Assembly (NCBI RefSeq): GCF_002929295.1
Contig: NZ_PJIM01000002.1
Span: 764,191 to 828,190 of the forward strand
Direction of reading: 5' to 3'
Source: Arthrobacter sp. SX1312
GTDB lineage: Bacteria > Actinomycetota > Actinomycetes > Actinomycetales > Micrococcaceae
Length of the DNA stretch: 64,000 nucleotides
Within the stretch, counting starts at the first letter, position 1. Each line of letters starts with the position of its first letter. Below are positions 1-7,743 of the stretch, piece by piece. Below the pieces are notes generated by a model. That model was not told the origin of the DNA. It saw nothing but the letters and a program-made list of their open reading frames with translations, and did no database searches. Both the position numbers and the translations under genes were made by a program.

Positions 1-563
1 TGCTCCTCGACGGAGTCGCGGGCGCGCTCGGGCACGAAGCGGAACGTCGAGGACCGCAGCGACGCGAGCCGGTTCCACCCGCGGTGCACCAGGTCGAGGA
101 TGTGCGGATTGGGGCAGCGCTCGAAGAGGATGGCGTGGAAGTCCTGGTTGAGCCGGGTGAAGCGGAGGGGATCGAAGTCCTGCAGGCAGGCGCGCATCTC
201 CTCGTTGACCGCTGCGGCCCGGTCCAGCACTTCGGCGTCGATCAGCGGTGCGGACAGCGCCGTCGCCGCTCCCTCGACGAGGCTCAGGGTCTGCATGGTG
301 TAGAGGTATTCGGTGGGGTCGATCCCCGCGACCGTCGCTCCCACGTTGCGCTGGAAGGTCACCAGGCCCTCGGCCTCGAGACGGCGGATGGCCTCCCGCA
401 CGGGCACGACGCTGACCCCCAGGTCCTGCGCGATGGCGGCCAGGACCAGCCGGTGTCCGGGAGGATAGGCGCCGTCCACGATCCGCTGCTTCACGGCACC
501 GTAGGCCTGCTGCGACTTGCTGCCCGCCGCGGGGGCGTCGTCGGTCGCTACCGGCTCAGCCAT
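1..563 (-). CDS. GntR-family transcriptional regulator (FCD type), partial
   Basis: This is the N-terminal 187 residues or so of a GntR regulator; the gene runs off the left edge. A winged helix-turn-helix is visible at about residues 20-85, including VPVREAIRRLEAEGLV, followed by the first helices of an FCD-type effector domain (QDFHAILFERCPNPHI). The ATG overlaps the last 8 bases of the upstream FAH-RraA gene, so translation is probably coupled and the regulator is co-transcribed with that enzyme. Regulators of this family usually repress catabolic genes and are released by an acidic metabolite. The palindrome at 2039-2052 is its likely target (inference). Confidence 0.88.
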   Translation of the reverse strand, partial: MAEPVATDDAPAAGSKSQQAYGAVKQRIVDGAYPPGHRLVLAAIAQDLGVSVVPVREAIRRLEAEGLVTFQRNVGATVAGIDPTEYLYTMQTLSLVEGAATALSAPLIDAEVLDRAAAVNEEMRACLQDFDPLRFTRLNQDFHAILFERCPNPHILDLVHRGWNRLASLRSSTFRFVPERARDSVEE

Positions 564-2016
564 GAGCATGCCGTTCCTGCCACTGGCCGTAGCGTTTCCT
601 CCAGGCGGCGTTCATCGGGTACAGGCCGTCCACGCCGTGCCCGTCGGCCACCATCTCCGCGATGAACGTCTCCTCCCGCTCCTGGGCGACGGCGTCCTCG
701 GCCAGGTCCGCCGCGAGGGCGGGCGGGATCACGAGGATGCCGTCGGCGTCCGCCACGATGATGTCGCCGGGCTGGACGGTCGTCCCTCCGCAGGCGATCG
801 TGACGTCGGTGTCCCACGGGATGTGGCGCCGCCCCAGCACGGCGGGGTGCGGGTTGGCGTAGAAGGTGGGCATGTCCATGGAGGCCACTGCGGCGAAGTC
901 GCGGACGCCTCCGTCGGTGATGATCGCCGCCGCTCCGCGCACCTGCGCACGGAGGGCCAGGATGTCCCCGACCGTGCCCGTGCCCTTCTCGCCGCGGGCC
1001 TCCATCACGAGGATCTCCCCCTCGTCGACGGTGTCGATGGCGCGTTTCTGGGCGTTGTACCCGGCGCCGTGGGCGGTGAAGAGGTCCTCGCGGTTCGGCA
1101 CGTACCGGAGGGTGCGGGCGAGTCCGACGACGCGCCGGCCCGGCTGCGTGGAGCTCAGGCCGTCGATGCTGACGTTGTTCAGCCCCCGCTTGCGCAGCAG
1201 GGAGGAGAGGGTGGCGGTGGAGACGCTTTCGAGCGTCGCCTTCAGTGCGGGTGTCAGGACCTTCTGCGGCGTGGGCAGTCCGGCCGCCTCGCGGGAGCCG
1301 TAGGCCTCCTCGCGCTGGACGTCGTCCACCCTCGGACGGGCACCGAACGGGGCCAGGGGGGTCGTGCCCTCGCTGACCGTCGTGGCCAGCCGTCCCGTGG
1401 ACAGGCCGCCCGCGGTCACTTCGACCTCCAGCGCATCGCCCGGACCGGCGACCGACGCTCCCGCCGGCGTGCCGGTGAGGATCAGATCGCCGGGTTCGAG
1501 CGTGAGGAGCTGGGACAGGTCTGCGATGAGCCGCGCGAACGGGAAGAGGAGGTCGGCGGTGGTGTCGTCCTGTACCAGCGCGCCGTTGTGCCAGGTGCGG
1601 ATCCGGAGGGCGGCGGGGTCGACGGCGTCGGCCGGCAGGAGCCCGGGACCCACCGGGGTGAAACCGTCCCCGCCCTTGGACCGCAGGTTCGACCCCTTGT
1701 CCGCGTAGCGCAGGTCGTAGACGCCGAGGTCATTGGCGGCCGTGACCCAGCGGACGTGGCTCCACGCGGTGTCGGGGGAGACCCGGCGGGCGGGGGAGCC
1801 GATGACGAGGGCGATCTCGCCCTCGAAGCCGAGCAGCTCGCAGCCGGCAGGACGTTCGACGGTGGAACCGGACAGGGAGAGCGAGGAGGGCGGCTTGAGG
1901 AAATAGGACGGCTGCTCGGGCGTGCGGCCCCGCTGGGCAGCCCGGCTGGGGTAGTTGATGTGCACCGCGATGACCTTGCGGGCTGCGGCCAGGACGCCGT
2001 CGTCGAGCAGTTCCAC
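556..2016 (-). CDS. FAH-family hydrolase / RraA-like aldolase fusion protein
   Basis: The 486-residue protein joins two catabolic domains. Residues about 1-230 are a fumarylacetoacetate-hydrolase fold (LGFEGEIALVIG, VTAANDLGVYDLRYADKG, LEPGDLILTGTPAG), the family of acylpyruvate hydrolases and 2-hydroxyhepta-2,4-dienedioate isomerases. Residues about 255-486 are RraA-like, the class of 4-hydroxy-4-methyl-2-oxoglutarate aldolases and oxaloacetate decarboxylases, with the GGVRD metal/substrate motif. A longer frame extends to 2262, but the GTG at 2016 sits 7 bases after GAGGAG and begins the conserved region, so I chose it. Expected role is the last steps of aromatic or keto-acid breakdown; the substrate cannot be read from sequence. 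It is followed by the overlapping GntR gene. Confidence 0.85.
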   Translation of the reverse strand: MELLDDGVLAAARKVIAVHINYPSRAAQRGRTPEQPSYFLKPPSSLSLSGSTVERPAGCELLGFEGEIALVIGSPARRVSPDTAWSHVRWVTAANDLGVYDLRYADKGSNLRSKGGDGFTPVGPGLLPADAVDPAALRIRTWHNGALVQDDTTADLLFPFARLIADLSQLLTLEPGDLILTGTPAGASVAGPGDALEVEVTAGGLSTGRLATTVSEGTTPLAPFGARPRVDDVQREEAYGSREAAGLPTPQKVLTPALKATLESVSTATLSSLLRKRGLNNVSIDGLSSTQPGRRVVGLARTLRYVPNREDLFTAHGAGYNAQKRAIDTVDEGEILVMEARGEKGTGTVGDILALRAQVRGAAAIITDGGVRDFAAVASMDMPTFYANPHPAVLGRRHIPWDTDVTIACGGTTVQPGDIIVADADGILVIPPALAADLAEDAVAQEREETFIAEMVADGHGVDGLYPMNAAWRKRYGQWQERHAHG

Positions 2017-2038
2017 CCGTTGCTCCTCATCGAGTACG

Positions 2039-2052
2039 AAATCGTATACGAA
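2039..2052 (-). promoter_or_regulatory. GntR-type operator palindrome, copy 1
   Basis: AAATCGTATACGAA surrounds the perfect palindrome TCGTATACGA just upstream of the FAH-RraA start. The same 14 bases occur at 47666-47679 before the MHS transporter, and both copies are followed on the plus strand, four bases on, by TAGGC. GntR/FCD proteins commonly bind short palindromes centred on GTATAC, so this is probably the operator of the adjacent GntR regulator. Confidence 0.65.
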
Positions 2053-2239
2053 GAGTAGGCAGGGGCGTTCGGATGCGTCAAGGTCGGGTACCTTCTGCCG
2101 CGGCAGGAATCTCGCCCGGGCATGGTGGTGGACTGCGTTCCGTGGTGGAATTTGGCATCCGAACGTACCGTCTGCCCGTGCGCCGGGAGATGAGGCATCA
2201 GCCCCGCTTCCGGTGCCGGCTCCGACTCGGGAGACCCCC

Positions 2240-2494
2240 ATGGCTGACCGCAATGCATCCACCCGTCACTCGAAGAAAGCCGCCAAGAAGCGCTGGAGCG
2301 ACCTCACGGACGGGCAGAAAGCGAGGGTGTTGGTCCTCGGCGCCGTGCAACTGTCCCTGGCCGCTTTCGCCTGGACGGACCTGGCCACCCGGCCCAAGGA
2401 CACGGTGAACGGCAGCAAGGGCATGTGGGCTGCCATCATCGTGATCAACTTCGTGGGCCCCGTGGCGTACTTCTGGAAAGGGATCCGGCGCTGA
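2240..2494 (+). CDS. Small membrane protein, PLDc_N-like
   Basis: An 84-residue protein with a Lys/Arg-rich N-terminus and two hydrophobic segments (about residues 28-45 and 59-77) ending in YFWKGIRR. The pattern of a short first helix and a second helix ending in aromatic plus basic residues matches the phospholipase D-nuclease N-terminal (PLDc_N) module often found alone in actinobacteria. It is divergent from the FAH-RraA gene. The ATG at 2240 begins MADRNAST; upstream in-frame sequence looks non-coding. Function of stand-alone PLDc_N proteins is unknown. Confidence 0.75.
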   Translation: MADRNASTRHSKKAAKKRWSDLTDGQKARVLVLGAVQLSLAAFAWTDLATRPKDTVNGSKGMWAAIIVINFVGPVAYFWKGIRR

Positions 2495-2569
2495 GCCTCC
2501 CGCGATCAGCAGCGTGGGCGACGACGCCTGCCACCGGGATCACCGCAGTGGGGTCGGTGTCGACCAGCA

Positions 2570-3529
2570 CTATGGTTCCGATGGGTCCTGCACCTGACGG
2601 TAGGTTCGGAGCGTCTCGGTGATGGCTTGTTCGATCGGTGTGGCGGTGATGCCGAGGCGGTCGGTGATCTTGCTGCTGTCGACGATGAAGGGTTCCTCGA
2701 ACTGGTACTGCGTCTCGAGGAGTTCGCGCACGGTGGGGTTCATGAGTCCGAGCGCGCGCAGCAGCAGTGGCGGGACGGCGCGGAGCTTGGGCCGAGGCCG
2801 GCCGGCCTGCCCGTAGATGATCTCGACGAGTTGTCGTGTGGTGCGGGTGTGGGGGTCGTTGGGCAGGTGCCAGATCTGTCCCGGGGCGTCGGGGTGGTCG
2901 CCGAGGACGGCAAGACCCTCGCCGATGTCGGGGAGGTAGGTGTAGGTGTGGGGCTGGTCGGGGTTGCCGAGGACTGTCGCCGTCCTGCCGTCCAGCGCGG
3001 AGGGGAAGACGCGGTCGCCGAGGTTGGACTGGGCACCGCCGCGGGGGCCGAAGTAGTCCGACGCGCGACCGATGGTGACCTCGACGCGGCCGGCCCTGTG
3101 TGCTGCGAGTAGTTCCTCGGCCATGCCCGCCCGGAGCCGCCCTTTCCTGGTGTGGACGTTGTTCCCGCGGTCCTCGGTGAGCGGGCGTCCTGCGGGACGC
3201 CCGTACATGTAGACGTTCTCAAGACCGACCAGGCGTGCGCCCGCTTTTTCGGCAGCGGTCAGCACGCCGGCCTGCAGTGGCGGGAACTGCTGACTCCACT
3301 GGGGGTACGGCGGGTTCAGTGCCTGGTAGACGACGGCGGCGCCACGAGCCGCGCTCACTGCGAAAGAGGCGTCCCGGGCATCGTCGGCGAGGACCTCGAC
3401 GTCAGTGCTGACGGGGGCCTGGCCTGAACGGTTGACGAGTCGTACGGTGCGGCCGCGGCGACGGAGCGCATCGTAGGTGGCGAGGCCGATCGCTCCTGTG
3501 CCGAAGATGACGTGCAGCCCGGCGCTCAC
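2570..3529 (-). CDS. NAD(P)-dependent epimerase/dehydratase-like protein
   Basis: The 319-residue protein begins with a Rossmann fold (HVIFGTGAIGLATYDALRRR, a GxGxxG nucleotide site) and continues as an atypical SDR (VYQALNPPYPQWSQ, GLENVYMYGRP with the Y of the YxxxK region shifted). Such proteins act on small polar substrates or serve as NADPH-binding regulators. The GTG start at 3529 overlaps the stop of the upstream membrane gene in the arrangement GTGA. It is the last gene of a three-gene operon (4931 to 2570) divergent from a TetR gene. Confidence 0.82.
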   Translation of the reverse strand: MSAGLHVIFGTGAIGLATYDALRRRGRTVRLVNRSGQAPVSTDVEVLADDARDASFAVSAARGAAVVYQALNPPYPQWSQQFPPLQAGVLTAAEKAGARLVGLENVYMYGRPAGRPLTEDRGNNVHTRKGRLRAGMAEELLAAHRAGRVEVTIGRASDYFGPRGGAQSNLGDRVFPSALDGRTATVLGNPDQPHTYTYLPDIGEGLAVLGDHPDAPGQIWHLPNDPHTRTTRQLVEIIYGQAGRPRPKLRAVPPLLLRALGLMNPTVRELLETQYQFEEPFIVDSSKITDRLGITATPIEQAITETLRTYRQVQDPSEP

Positions 3530-4119
3530 GTTGTCGCCGACCTCGTCGGGAGCGCTGCGGGAGTAGCATCCGCCCGTGAGGGAACGACCCAGTGGAGGGC
3601 GAGTCCGGAGAGTGTGGCGAAGACGAGGGCCCCGGTGGCTCCGAAGACGATGAACTGTTCGTCGACCCTGACCCGCAGCAGGGTCGTGACGGTCCAGCCC
3701 AGCGCCCACAGGGCAGGAACGACGGCCGCCCAGACCCAGCGGGGACGCACGCCGCGCGGCAATGCTGCAGCCTGGCAGGCGCCCACGACGAGGCCGTTGA
3801 GGGCTCCCAGCAGCGCCAGGTCGGCGAGGGACGTGCCGTACTCCACCGCGGAGGCGCCGAGGAGCAACCCCGCACTCGTCCCCACAGTGGTCGCCGGTAT
3901 CCACCTGCCCGCCTGCAGGCGGTGGTTGCCGGCCAGCGTCTGGCCGCTGCCGATGATGAGCCCGGCAATCGCGCCGCCGACGAGCGCCGAGGCGCTGTTG
4001 TCGACGCGACCGACGACGAAACTGCCGATGAGGCCGGCGACGGGGAACGCAATGAATCCTGCAATCCACAGAAGCCAGGTGCGCAGGAACGGGGATCGGG
4101 GCGAGGGGGAGTGCACCAT
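3526..4119 (-). CDS. Membrane protein, unknown function
   Basis: A 197-residue polytopic protein with about five to six hydrophobic segments, starting with WLLWIAGFIAFPVAGLIG and rich in Gly/Ala (GGAIAGLIIGSGQTLAG). No catalytic motif is apparent. It lies 5 bases after the DUF4386-like gene and overlaps the epimerase gene by 4 bases, so the three are one operon, likely controlled by the divergent TetR. I do not recognise a named family. Confidence 0.72.
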   Translation of the reverse strand: MVHSPSPRSPFLRTWLLWIAGFIAFPVAGLIGSFVVGRVDNSASALVGGAIAGLIIGSGQTLAGNHRLQAGRWIPATTVGTSAGLLLGASAVEYGTSLADLALLGALNGLVVGACQAAALPRGVRPRWVWAAVVPALWALGWTVTTLLRVRVDEQFIVFGATGALVFATLSGLALHWVVPSRADATPAALPTRSATT

Positions 4120-4124
4120 GAGGA

Positions 4125-4931
4125 TCAGGTCCTCGGCCCGGAGGGAGTCGGCCGGTTGTCCGTCGGGGCGAGGGGGAAGGACGTGGACTCCGGTCGGCCG
4201 GCAGCGCCTGCGTGGTCGGGGGCAGGGCGGGTCAACAGGGCGACGCCGAGGGCGGCCACCCAGAGTCCCCAGGCGGTGCTGCCGAGGAGCCCGGCCAGGT
4301 CCCAGACAGGGAAACCGGGCACGGCGGTCGAGAAGACGTCACCCTGATTGAGCAGGTAGATCGCGCCGGCAACGATGCCCACGGTGCCGAGCCAGCGTGG
4401 GAGGACCCCACTGCGCAGGATGATCACGCTGAGCGTGACCGACCAGCCGATGACGAGCACCTGGCCCAGGTGTTCTCCCAGCAGCGCTCCCCCGAACTGA
4501 TGCTGCGCGGTCCATGCAGCCTCCACCGCCGCCCGGGTCACTGCATCACCGGTGACATAGGAGTCAGCGAGTGGTGGGACGACGAACACCCAGCGAAGGA
4601 ACCCGATGAGGGACACCAGCACCGAAGCGGCGCCCACAGAGGTAGCCACCCGCACTGCGGGACTCCTCTGCAGTCCGAGGGCCGCGGGTAGGAGGAGAAC
4701 GGGCAGGGCGAGGAGGCCGTAGGTCCAGGCCGTCGCGAACCAGAGCCAGACCAGGCCGGGTCCGCCGGCTGCGAAGGCAGGCAAGACGGTGCCGGGCGGT
4801 TCCCGCAGGATGTCCGGCCAGTCGAAGGCAATGGACAGGGCTGTCGCCGCAGCGGCGAAAGCAACGGCGCTGACCACGAAGAGGGTGCCTGTGAGCCGCC
4901 GTAGGCTCCTGATGCTGCTTCTGGTTGTCAT
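4125..4931 (-). CDS. DUF4386-like multi-pass membrane protein
   Basis: A 268-residue integral membrane protein with roughly seven transmembrane segments. The long extracytoplasmic stretch near residues 120-150 (WVFVVPPLADSYVT, then AQHQFGGALLGEHLGQ) is like the DUF4386 family, whose function is unknown. It is the first gene of the minus-strand operon, and its start faces the TetR gene at 5021 across 89 bases that contain two operator palindromes. Repression by that TetR is likely. Confidence 0.75.
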   Translation of the reverse strand: MTTRSSIRSLRRLTGTLFVVSAVAFAAAATALSIAFDWPDILREPPGTVLPAFAAGGPGLVWLWFATAWTYGLLALPVLLLPAALGLQRSPAVRVATSVGAASVLVSLIGFLRWVFVVPPLADSYVTGDAVTRAAVEAAWTAQHQFGGALLGEHLGQVLVIGWSVTLSVIILRSGVLPRWLGTVGIVAGAIYLLNQGDVFSTAVPGFPVWDLAGLLGSTAWGLWVAALGVALLTRPAPDHAGAAGRPESTSFPLAPTDNRPTPSGPRT

Positions 4932-4960
4932 GATCGACCCTGCTTCCCCGAGACCTTATC

Positions 4961-4992
4961 TGTACGGTGTACAAATGCTGTACTTTGTACAG
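4961..4992. promoter_or_regulatory. Two tandem TetR operator palindromes
   Basis: TGTACGGTGTACA (4961-4973) and CTGTACTTTGTACAG (4978-4992) are inverted repeats of the form TGTAC-N3-GTACA, with centres 18 bp apart. They lie in the divergent promoter region between the DUF4386-like gene and the TetR gene. The spacing puts two dimers almost two helical turns apart, suggesting cooperative autorepression and repression of the divergent operon. Confidence 0.75.
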
Positions 4993-5020
4993 AAAAGTGT
5001 CAAGGGCAAGGAGTCCGTCG

Positions 5021-5743
5021 ATGACCGAGCAACTCAAGGGTTCCCGTCGCGGCCCGCGGAGGGTTTCAACCGGGGAGGAGATCGTGGAGGCCGCTCTCGG
5101 CCTGTTGGACGAAGGTGGTGTCGCTGCGGCGTCCATCCGAGGGATCGCCGCCCGGATCGGCGTAGCTCCCAACGCGGTCTACACGTACTTCCCCGACAAG
5201 GCCGCTGTCATCAGGGCGATCGTTGAGCATCTTCTCGGGCAGGTCGATCACGCGGCATTCGCGGACCCGGACGTGCCCTGGCGACGGCGGATCGAGCTCC
5301 TGGCCGTCGAATTGAGGGAGCGCCTCACGGCTCATCCCGGTGCCGTCGGACTGATGATCGGCGGTCCCATGGACGGCCCCCGCGCCCTTGCCCTCAATGA
5401 ACGGCTGATGGAAGTCCTCTCCGGTGCAGGGTTCTCGCCCACGGACGCAGCCAAGGCCTCCTACCTGCTGATCGTCTACGTCTTCGGCTCGATCGCCCTG
5501 GAGGTGGCGGAACTCGGTGACGTCCGTCAGGCACCCCCCGAAGCGGATCGCATCGCGGCACGGTACTCCGGCTTCTCCGGAATACCGGCCGAGACGTACC
5601 CCCTGTCGGCCGCCGCCGCTCAGGTCATGGCCCGGTACGTGTCCACCGAACAGTATCTGTGGGGACTCCACCGGATACTCGACGGCCTCGGTGACTCGGC
5701 GACCCGGACGACTGTCCCCGTGGCACAGGCCGCCGTCGGGTGA
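5021..5743 (+). CDS. TetR-family transcriptional regulator
   Basis: A 240-residue TetR protein with the helix-turn-helix at about residues 20-66 (ASIRGIAARIGVAPNAVYTY, then FPDKAAVI) and a C-terminal ligand domain of the WHG/TetR_C type. The ATG at 5021 follows the Shine-Dalgarno AAGGAG by 8 bases, so the longer frame upstream was not used. The operator palindromes at 4961-4992 lie directly before it, pointing to autoregulation and control of the divergent membrane/epimerase operon. The ligand is unknown. Confidence 0.88.
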   Translation: MTEQLKGSRRGPRRVSTGEEIVEAALGLLDEGGVAAASIRGIAARIGVAPNAVYTYFPDKAAVIRAIVEHLLGQVDHAAFADPDVPWRRRIELLAVELRERLTAHPGAVGLMIGGPMDGPRALALNERLMEVLSGAGFSPTDAAKASYLLIVYVFGSIALEVAELGDVRQAPPEADRIAARYSGFSGIPAETYPLSAAAAQVMARYVSTEQYLWGLHRILDGLGDSATRTTVPVAQAAVG

Positions 5744-5787
5744 CGCGACGGCCGGATCCGGAGTGGCGCCCTGCTGCTTCTGTCCTC

Positions 5788-6735
5788 CTACCGGATGCCG
5801 CTGCGTGCGAGGCCCTGCACGAAGTACTTCTGGAAGGCGAGGAACATGATGACGATCGGCGTGATGGACACGAGCGCCAGCGCCATGATGGCACCGTAGT
5901 CGGCCCCGTACTGCCCTCTCAGGTACAGCAGGCCGATGGGCAGGGTGAAGAGTTGGCTGTCCTTGAGCGCGATGAGCGGCCACGCGAAATCGTTCCACTG
6001 GTACATCACGGTGAGCAGCACGAGCACGGCGATCAGCGGCTTGCACAGCGGCAGGATGATCTGCAGGAAGATCCGGAGGGTGCCCGCGCCATCGACCTTC
6101 GCTGCTTCGATGAGTTCGTCGGGAATGGCGATGATGAACTGGCGGGCGAGGAAGATGCCGAACGCGGAAGCAGCCGACGGCAGAATGACCGCCCAGAACG
6201 TGCCGTAGATCCCGAGCTCCGTGACGAGGCGGAACTGCGCCACCATCAGGACCTGCACCGGGACCATCATCGTGCTCAACACCAGGAGGAAGATCGCGCC
6301 CTTGCCGCGGAAGTCGAGCTTGGCGAAGGCGTAGCCGGCCAGCAGGTTCACGGTCACGGTGAGGACCGTGACGATGACCGTGATGACCACGGAGTTGCCG
6401 AACCAGGTGGCCGTCGGGAAGCGGCCGAAAATGGTACGGAAGTTTTCGAGCGACCACTCGGAAGGCCAGATGCGCAGCTCGCGGCTGAAGACGTCGGCGT
6501 TCGGGGAGAAGGCGATCGTGACCATCCAGTACAGCGGGAACATCATGATCAGGCCCACGATGACGGCGGTCACCAGTCGGGCCGCCGCGGATGCATGCTG
6601 CGCGGGCGATCTCCGCTTGACGCGGGGGGCGAAGTCGGCCGGTCCTGCTGGGGGACCGGCCGGGCGAGTCGCCCGGTCACTGCCCCTGGGGGAGAGTGGA
6701 TGCGCCATGGGAATCCTGTCCTCGTGGGCTGTCAT
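5788..6735 (-). CDS. Carbohydrate ABC transporter permease (MalG type)
   Basis: The 315-residue protein is the second permease of a CUT1-type sugar importer. It has six predicted membrane helices and the EAA loop that docks to the ATPase (EAAKVDGAGTLRIFLQIILP). The N-terminal 50 residues are polar and low complexity. It lies 45 bases after the MalF-like permease gene in an operon that begins with the binding protein. No ATPase gene is in the operon, which is usual for actinobacterial CUT1 systems that share one MsiK-type ATPase. The substrate is probably an oligosaccharide. Confidence 0.92.
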   Translation of the reverse strand: MTAHEDRIPMAHPLSPRGSDRATRPAGPPAGPADFAPRVKRRSPAQHASAAARLVTAVIVGLIMMFPLYWMVTIAFSPNADVFSRELRIWPSEWSLENFRTIFGRFPTATWFGNSVVITVIVTVLTVTVNLLAGYAFAKLDFRGKGAIFLLVLSTMMVPVQVLMVAQFRLVTELGIYGTFWAVILPSAASAFGIFLARQFIIAIPDELIEAAKVDGAGTLRIFLQIILPLCKPLIAVLVLLTVMYQWNDFAWPLIALKDSQLFTLPIGLLYLRGQYGADYGAIMALALVSITPIVIMFLAFQKYFVQGLARSGIR

Positions 6736-6780
6736 GGGTGGTCGGTGGCGCCGACCGGTGCCGGCCGGCGCTGCGTCGAG

Positions 6781-7743
6781 CTATCCGGTGGTGTCGCGCG
6801 TGCGGTTGCCCCGCCATTGGAGGACGGTGAAGACGAGGGTCAGCAGGAAGATCACGATGCCGATAGCCGCCGCGTAGCTCTGGTCACGGGTGACGAAGCC
6901 GTTCTCGTAGGCGTACGTGACCAGCACCGAGGTCGACCGGCCCGGACCTCCCCCGGTCATCACGAAGATGGTGTCGAAGACCTGGAAGGAGTAGATGACG
7001 TCCATGATCAGCAGGAAGAATGTGGACGGGCCGACGAGGGGCACGGTGAGGTAGCGGAACTGCTGCCATGAACTGGCGCCCTCGAGCTTCGCCGCTTCAT
7101 AGAGTTCCGGCGAGATGCTCTGCAGCCCGGCAAGGTAGATGACCATGTTGAACCCCACGCGGATCCACAGCGTCACCAAGACGATCGAGGCGAACGCGGC
7201 AGATCCCTGCGACTGCCAGGGGATGCCTGCCAGCCCGCCCTCGCGGAGGAGTTTGTTGATGATGCCCGTCGCCTCATCGAAGAGCAGCACCCCCATGAGG
7301 GCTGTGGCGACGCCCGAGATGACCATGGGCAGGTAGATCAGCGTGCGGAAGAGCTTGCGCCCAGGGAGCACGGAGTTCATGAGGACCGCCAGGGCCAGCC
7401 CCAGGGCGAGGCTCAATGGCACCGTGATCAGGGTGAAGGCGGCGGTGTTGAGCGCCGATTGCCAGAATGTGGGATCAGTGACGAGCCGCTGGTAGTTCTG
7501 CAGCCCCACCCAGCCACTCGCTCCGAAGCCGCTGGATTCCTGGAAGCTGATCAGGAAGGCCCAGCCCAGTGGCAGGAAGAGGAACACGCCGAGCAGTACG
7601 AGATTGGGTCCCAGGAAGCCGTAGGAGGCGAGCGTGCGCCGATGCGCCCCGTTCCTTGCCCTGGCCGTGGAGGTGGGAATCGGTGGGGGCAGCCCTCGGG
7701 TGTCACCGGTGGACTCCTCGCGGGCCGAGGTGCTGGCGGACAT
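6781..7743 (-). CDS. Carbohydrate ABC transporter permease (MalF type)
   Basis: A 320-residue permease with six membrane helices, a polar N-terminal tail, and the EAA loop (YEAAKLEGASSWQQFRYLTV). It pairs with the MalG-type protein to form the channel of a CUT1 sugar importer in the cytoplasmic membrane. Its ATG shares one base with the stop of the binding-protein gene (TGATG), so the two are translationally coupled. Confidence 0.92.
   Translation of the reverse strand: MSASTSAREESTGDTRGLPPPIPTSTARARNGAHRRTLASYGFLGPNLVLLGVFLFLPLGWAFLISFQESSGFGASGWVGLQNYQRLVTDPTFWQSALNTAAFTLITVPLSLALGLALAVLMNSVLPGRKLFRTLIYLPMVISGVATALMGVLLFDEATGIINKLLREGGLAGIPWQSQGSAAFASIVLVTLWIRVGFNMVIYLAGLQSISPELYEAAKLEGASSWQQFRYLTVPLVGPSTFFLLIMDVIYSFQVFDTIFVMTGGGPGRSTSVLVTYAYENGFVTRDQSYAAAIGIVIFLLTLVFTVLQWRGNRTRDTTG

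Noticed and set aside
517-2058. 513-codon plus-strand frame opposite the FAH-RraA gene
   Set aside because: No recognisable domain; the minus strand encodes clear FAH and RraA motifs.
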